Source of the DNA: Lysobacterales bacterium CG02_land_8_20_14_3_00_62_12
Lineage (GTDB): Bacteria > Pseudomonadota > Gammaproteobacteria > Xanthomonadales > Ahniellaceae
Assembly (NCBI GenBank): GCA_002785585.1
Contig: PEUI01000025.1
Coordinates: forward strand, 1 to 25,635
Direction of reading: 5' to 3'
Length of the DNA: 25,635 nt
Every line of letters starts with the position of its first letter. Positions within the stretch are counted from its first letter, which is position 1. Shown here piece after piece: positions 23,110-25,635 of the stretch. Under the pieces are notes generated by a model that searched no databases, was not told the origin of the DNA, and worked only from the letters and a program-made list of their open reading frames with translations. The translations under genes were made by a program, and so were the position numbers.

Positions 23110-25352
23110 GCGGACGCATCGATTTTGTCGGTCAGCCGACTGCGCCGGCGTTTGCTCGCGGCATCCAGCAACATGCGTCCCGCCCAACGAAATACGTTGA
23201 ACTCCGACACCAATCCGCGCATCAGGCGCATGCGATCACGTTGTTCAATAGCCGACATGCCCAAAGCCAGGTGCAATGCGGCAGCGCACTGGTCAGCGTC
23301 GTAGGGATTGACGATCAAGGCCTCGGGCAACTCTCGCGCCGCACCGGTGAACTTGGACAAAATGAGCACGCCACACTCGTCATCACGGGCGGCGACAAAC
23401 TCCTTGGCCACCAGATTCATGCCATCGTGCAAACTACTGACAAAACATAGATCTGCCGCGCGAAAATATTCATACACTTCGACGGCGGTGTGCTGCGCCA
23501 CGCGCAACAGAATGGGTGGCGGTCCGTGGCGGTAAAAGCGGGCATTGATACGCGTTGCCAAGGTCCGCACCTGGGCCTCGTGGTGTTGGTACTCCTCGAT
23601 GCCTGATCGCGAGGGTGCCGCAATCTGGATAAACGTGAAGCGGCCAATCCAATCCGGATTCAATTCCAACAGCCGTTCAATCGCCCGAAAGCGCTCCAGA
23701 ATACCTTTGGTGTAATCGAGCCGGTCGACGCCGATGCCGAGCCTGTGCTCTGCGGGCAAGTCGTTGCCTTGGCGAATACTCGCATGACAATCCGACGCGC
23801 TTTTTTTCAACAGCGCCGGATCCGGTGGCCAGGCGATGGAAATCGGGTAACGCCGTACCGCGGTGAGTTTGCCGCCAAAGGATACGTTGAAGGAATCCCG
23901 CTCCACCCGCGCTTCCAGGGAGCGGTCCACGGTATCGACGAAATTGTTGCAGTGAAATTGCGTATGGAAACCCATGATGCTGCTACCGAGCATGCCCGCC
24001 AGCAGTTCCTGGCCCCAGGGGCAAATGGCAAACGATTCCGGGTTGGGCCAGGGGATGTGCCAAAAGCTGATGATGGTGGCATCGGGTAGCTCGTCTCGGA
24101 TCATTTTTGGCAGCAGCGCGAAATGATAGTCCTGCACCAACACGATCGGTGTTTTGTTACGGGCTTCGCTAACCACAGCTTTGGCGAACCTGCGGTTGAC
24201 GGCAACGTACTGCGTCCAATCACTGGAGCGGAATATCGGCCGCACATGGGCAATGTGGCACAGAGGCCAAAGTCCCTCGTTGGCAAAGCCGTAGTAGTAA
24301 CCTGCTTCCTCCTCGGCGGTAAGCCAGATCCGACGCAGCTGATAATCGGGATGGTCCGGCGGCACCGCGATGCGGTCATTCTTGTCCACCACGTCACGGT
24401 CAGCCGTGCCACTACCATGGGCGATCCAGGTACCCGAGCAAGCGCGCATGATCGGCTCCAGGGCGGTGACCAGTCCACTGGCGGGGCGCACCAGGTCGAT
24501 GCGTGCGCCACGGTGCTGGTGGATGTAGGGCTCGCGATTGGACACCACGATCACCTCTTCGCCACGCAACTCGCTATGCAGGATGGTACGCAGCGTCGTT
24601 GCCGTCCAGCTGATTTGACTTTCGTCACGTGCACGATTTTCGGCCGCCAACTCGCTGATCAGTCGCTGCAAGTCACGCGCAATCGGCTTAAAACCCGGAA
24701 GCTCGGGGGATTGACCAAGTTCCGGCCGACGCAACAACCCTTCGCCGCGCAATAGCGCCTGCATACCGGCGATCCAGCCGCGCCACGAGAGTTGCGCCAC
24801 GATCACCGTGACTAGCGATACCGCGCCTGCCAGCGCCATAAATGCATACACCAGGTAGCGCTTGGTTTCTTCGCTGCGCCGACTAATAAAACTCATGTCA
24901 TGAACCAGCACCAGTTGTCCGCTGACCGCCTCCGATCGATCCGTTGTTGGATTCAGCAGGGGGCGCACGGCAACGTGCAAGGGCCCCCCTCGCGGACTTT
25001 CGAGCAAGTGTTCGCTGGGTAGATTCCAGCGACCAAGATCGGCGCAGTTGATCGACGCCGGCAGCGAGCGGCTGGCCAGAATATTGGCGGTTGGCGAAGC
25101 GCAATAAGCGACCGCATAAAGCCGCTCGTCTTCGGAGATGCGATTAAAAAAAGCCTCGATATCGGATTTCCTGCCAGCCGCCAGGTGTTCCAACATGGGT
25201 TCCTGGATGGTGTTGGCCAGCAACAGGGAACGACCGTCAAGATCGCGGATAAACCAGCGTAACGTTAACCGGTCGACCAGCGGTGCCACCGCGTAAGCGA
25301 TACCCGCCAACACCAGCAACAACGGTATTACAAAGCGTAAAGATAGTCTCAT
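23106..25352 (-). CDS. otsA: Trehalose-6-phosphate synthase with N-terminal two-helix membrane sensor-like module
   Basis: 748 residues, against about 475 for E. coli OtsA. Residues 5-26 form a transmembrane helix. Residues 27-166 are a predicted periplasmic domain with two Cys (C84, C103). Residues about 167-189 form a second helix, followed by a HAMP-like or helical linker (about 190-265). The GT20 domain runs from about 266 to the end: VIVVSNREPY, RPASGLVTALEP, VQDYHFALLP, FWHIPWPNPE, GVDRLDYTKG (sugar/nucleotide-binding Arg and Lys) and SLHDGMNLVAKEFVAAR (UDP-glucose-binding Asp and Glu). It makes trehalose-6-phosphate from UDP-glucose and glucose-6-phosphate. The frame is open up to ATG 25499, but the extra 49 residues cover an AT-rich leader (25384-25396) and would put a long polar tail before the first helix, so I prefer ATG 25352. 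The 208 bases upstream to the transketolase stop should hold the operon promoter; no consensus boxes stand out. Confidence 0.92.
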   Translation of the reverse strand: MRLSLRFVIPLLLVLAGIAYAVAPLVDRLTLRWFIRDLDGRSLLLANTIQEPMLEHLAAGRKSDIEAFFNRISEDERLYAVAYCASPTANILASRSLPASINCADLGRWNLPSEHLLESPRGGPLHVAVRPLLNPTTDRSEAVSGQLVLVHDMSFISRRSEETKRYLVYAFMALAGAVSLVTVIVAQLSWRGWIAGMQALLRGEGLLRRPELGQSPELPGFKPIARDLQRLISELAAENRARDESQISWTATTLRTILHSELRGEEVIVVSNREPYIHQHRGARIDLVRPASGLVTALEPIMRACSGTWIAHGSGTADRDVVDKNDRIAVPPDHPDYQLRRIWLTAEEEAGYYYGFANEGLWPLCHIAHVRPIFRSSDWTQYVAVNRRFAKAVVSEARNKTPIVLVQDYHFALLPKMIRDELPDATIISFWHIPWPNPESFAICPWGQELLAGMLGSSIMGFHTQFHCNNFVDTVDRSLEARVERDSFNVSFGGKLTAVRRYPISIAWPPDPALLKKSASDCHASIRQGNDLPAEHRLGIGVDRLDYTKGILERFRAIERLLELNPDWIGRFTFIQIAAPSRSGIEEYQHHEAQVRTLATRINARFYRHGPPPILLRVAQHTAVEVYEYFRAADLCFVSSLHDGMNLVAKEFVAARDDECGVLILSKFTGAARELPEALIVNPYDADQCAAALHLALGMSAIEQRDRMRLMRGLVSEFNVFRWAGRMLLDAASKRRRSRLTDKIDASA

Positions 25353-25560
25353 AGTTGTGCGCAATGGTACTCGAGGTGGCGAACTTTTGTTTTTAATGCG
25401 GTGTCTGCGCGCAGGCCCGGCATCGGCGACCACACTGCCGCCTTGCTTGCTGGCGACTTGGCCGCCTTGTTTCAGCAACACAGCCACCGTGAACACCATC
25501 GACGCTGATATACCGCGCTTTCAGGGTCTCACTGGCCCTGCTCTGACGCTGTGAAAACCT

Positions 25561-25635
25561 CTACAACATCGCCTTGGCGGCCTGATAGATCGCTTCAGCG
25601 GTAATGCCGAACTCGGCATACAGACGCTCGGCGGG
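25561..25635 (-). CDS. tkt: Transketolase, C-terminal fragment (gene continues past the window)
   Basis: Only the last 24 codons are in the window; the stop is TAG at 25561-25563. They read PAERLYAEFGITAEAIYQAA followed by KAML, which matches the usual transketolase C-terminus (Y-x-x-FGITAEAIVxAAKxLL). Pyrophosphate-dependent enzyme of the pentose phosphate pathway. Call rests on this short tail alone. Confidence 0.7.
   Translation of the reverse strand, partial: PAERLYAEFGITAEAIYQAAKAML

Noticed and set aside
25353..25499. A 49-residue N-terminal extension of OtsA from ATG 25499
   Set aside because: It spans an AT-rich leader, has no ribosome site, and would put a polar tail before the first transmembrane helix. 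ATG 25352 is the better start, though the longer form cannot be excluded.

Overview
The window is GC-rich, tightly packed bacterial chromosome. Gene content and order (purM-purN-DUF3108; birA-coaX-SPOR protein; an EFDD-type RelA; HrpA; otsA-otsB-GH15) suggest a gammaproteobacterium with Xanthomonadales/Lysobacterales affinity. That placement is inferred from synteny and family resemblance, not from a marker-gene search. I see no tRNA, rRNA, CRISPR array, transposase or prophage gene.

Layout. Positions 1-567 hold no gene I can support; they contain a REP-like palindrome. The plus strand then carries an SLC13-type transporter with two RCK_C domains (577-2343) and the purine pair purM/purN (2508-4213), followed by a secreted DUF3108 protein (4304-5077). 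From 5156 to the right edge every gene is on the minus strand. In transcription order from the right edge: the tail of a probable transketolase; otsA, otsB, a GH15 hydrolase, a CPA1 Na+/H+ antiporter, a FakA-FakB (DAK2-DegV) fusion, plsY, birA and coaX; a gap of about 250 bp with nested repeats; a SPOR-like membrane protein; hrpA; relA; and a membrane Ser/Thr kinase with an extracytoplasmic repeat region.

The most interesting stretch is 15047-25352. Eight genes run head to tail, with five ATGA start/stop overlaps and two short gaps (24 and 12 bp). The trehalose-6-phosphate synthase is fused at its N-terminus to a two-helix membrane sensor-like module. It is followed by its phosphatase and by a GH15 enzyme of a group that includes trehalases, then by an ion antiporter. 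The next gene joins, in one chain, the parts of the Gram-positive fatty acid kinase (FakA ATPase plus FakB acyl carrier). It overlaps plsY, whose product uses exactly the acyl-phosphate such a kinase would make. The block therefore reads as a possible envelope/osmotic-stress unit: a membrane-gated compatible-solute branch, ion exchange and a phospholipid acylation branch, followed by biotin ligase and pantothenate kinase, which supply cofactors of fatty acid synthesis. Joint regulation is my inference.

The 5156-13987 block (Ser/Thr kinase, relA, hrpA) carries signalling and translation-stress functions. These three genes share one reading register, which produces a very long but spurious antisense ORF.
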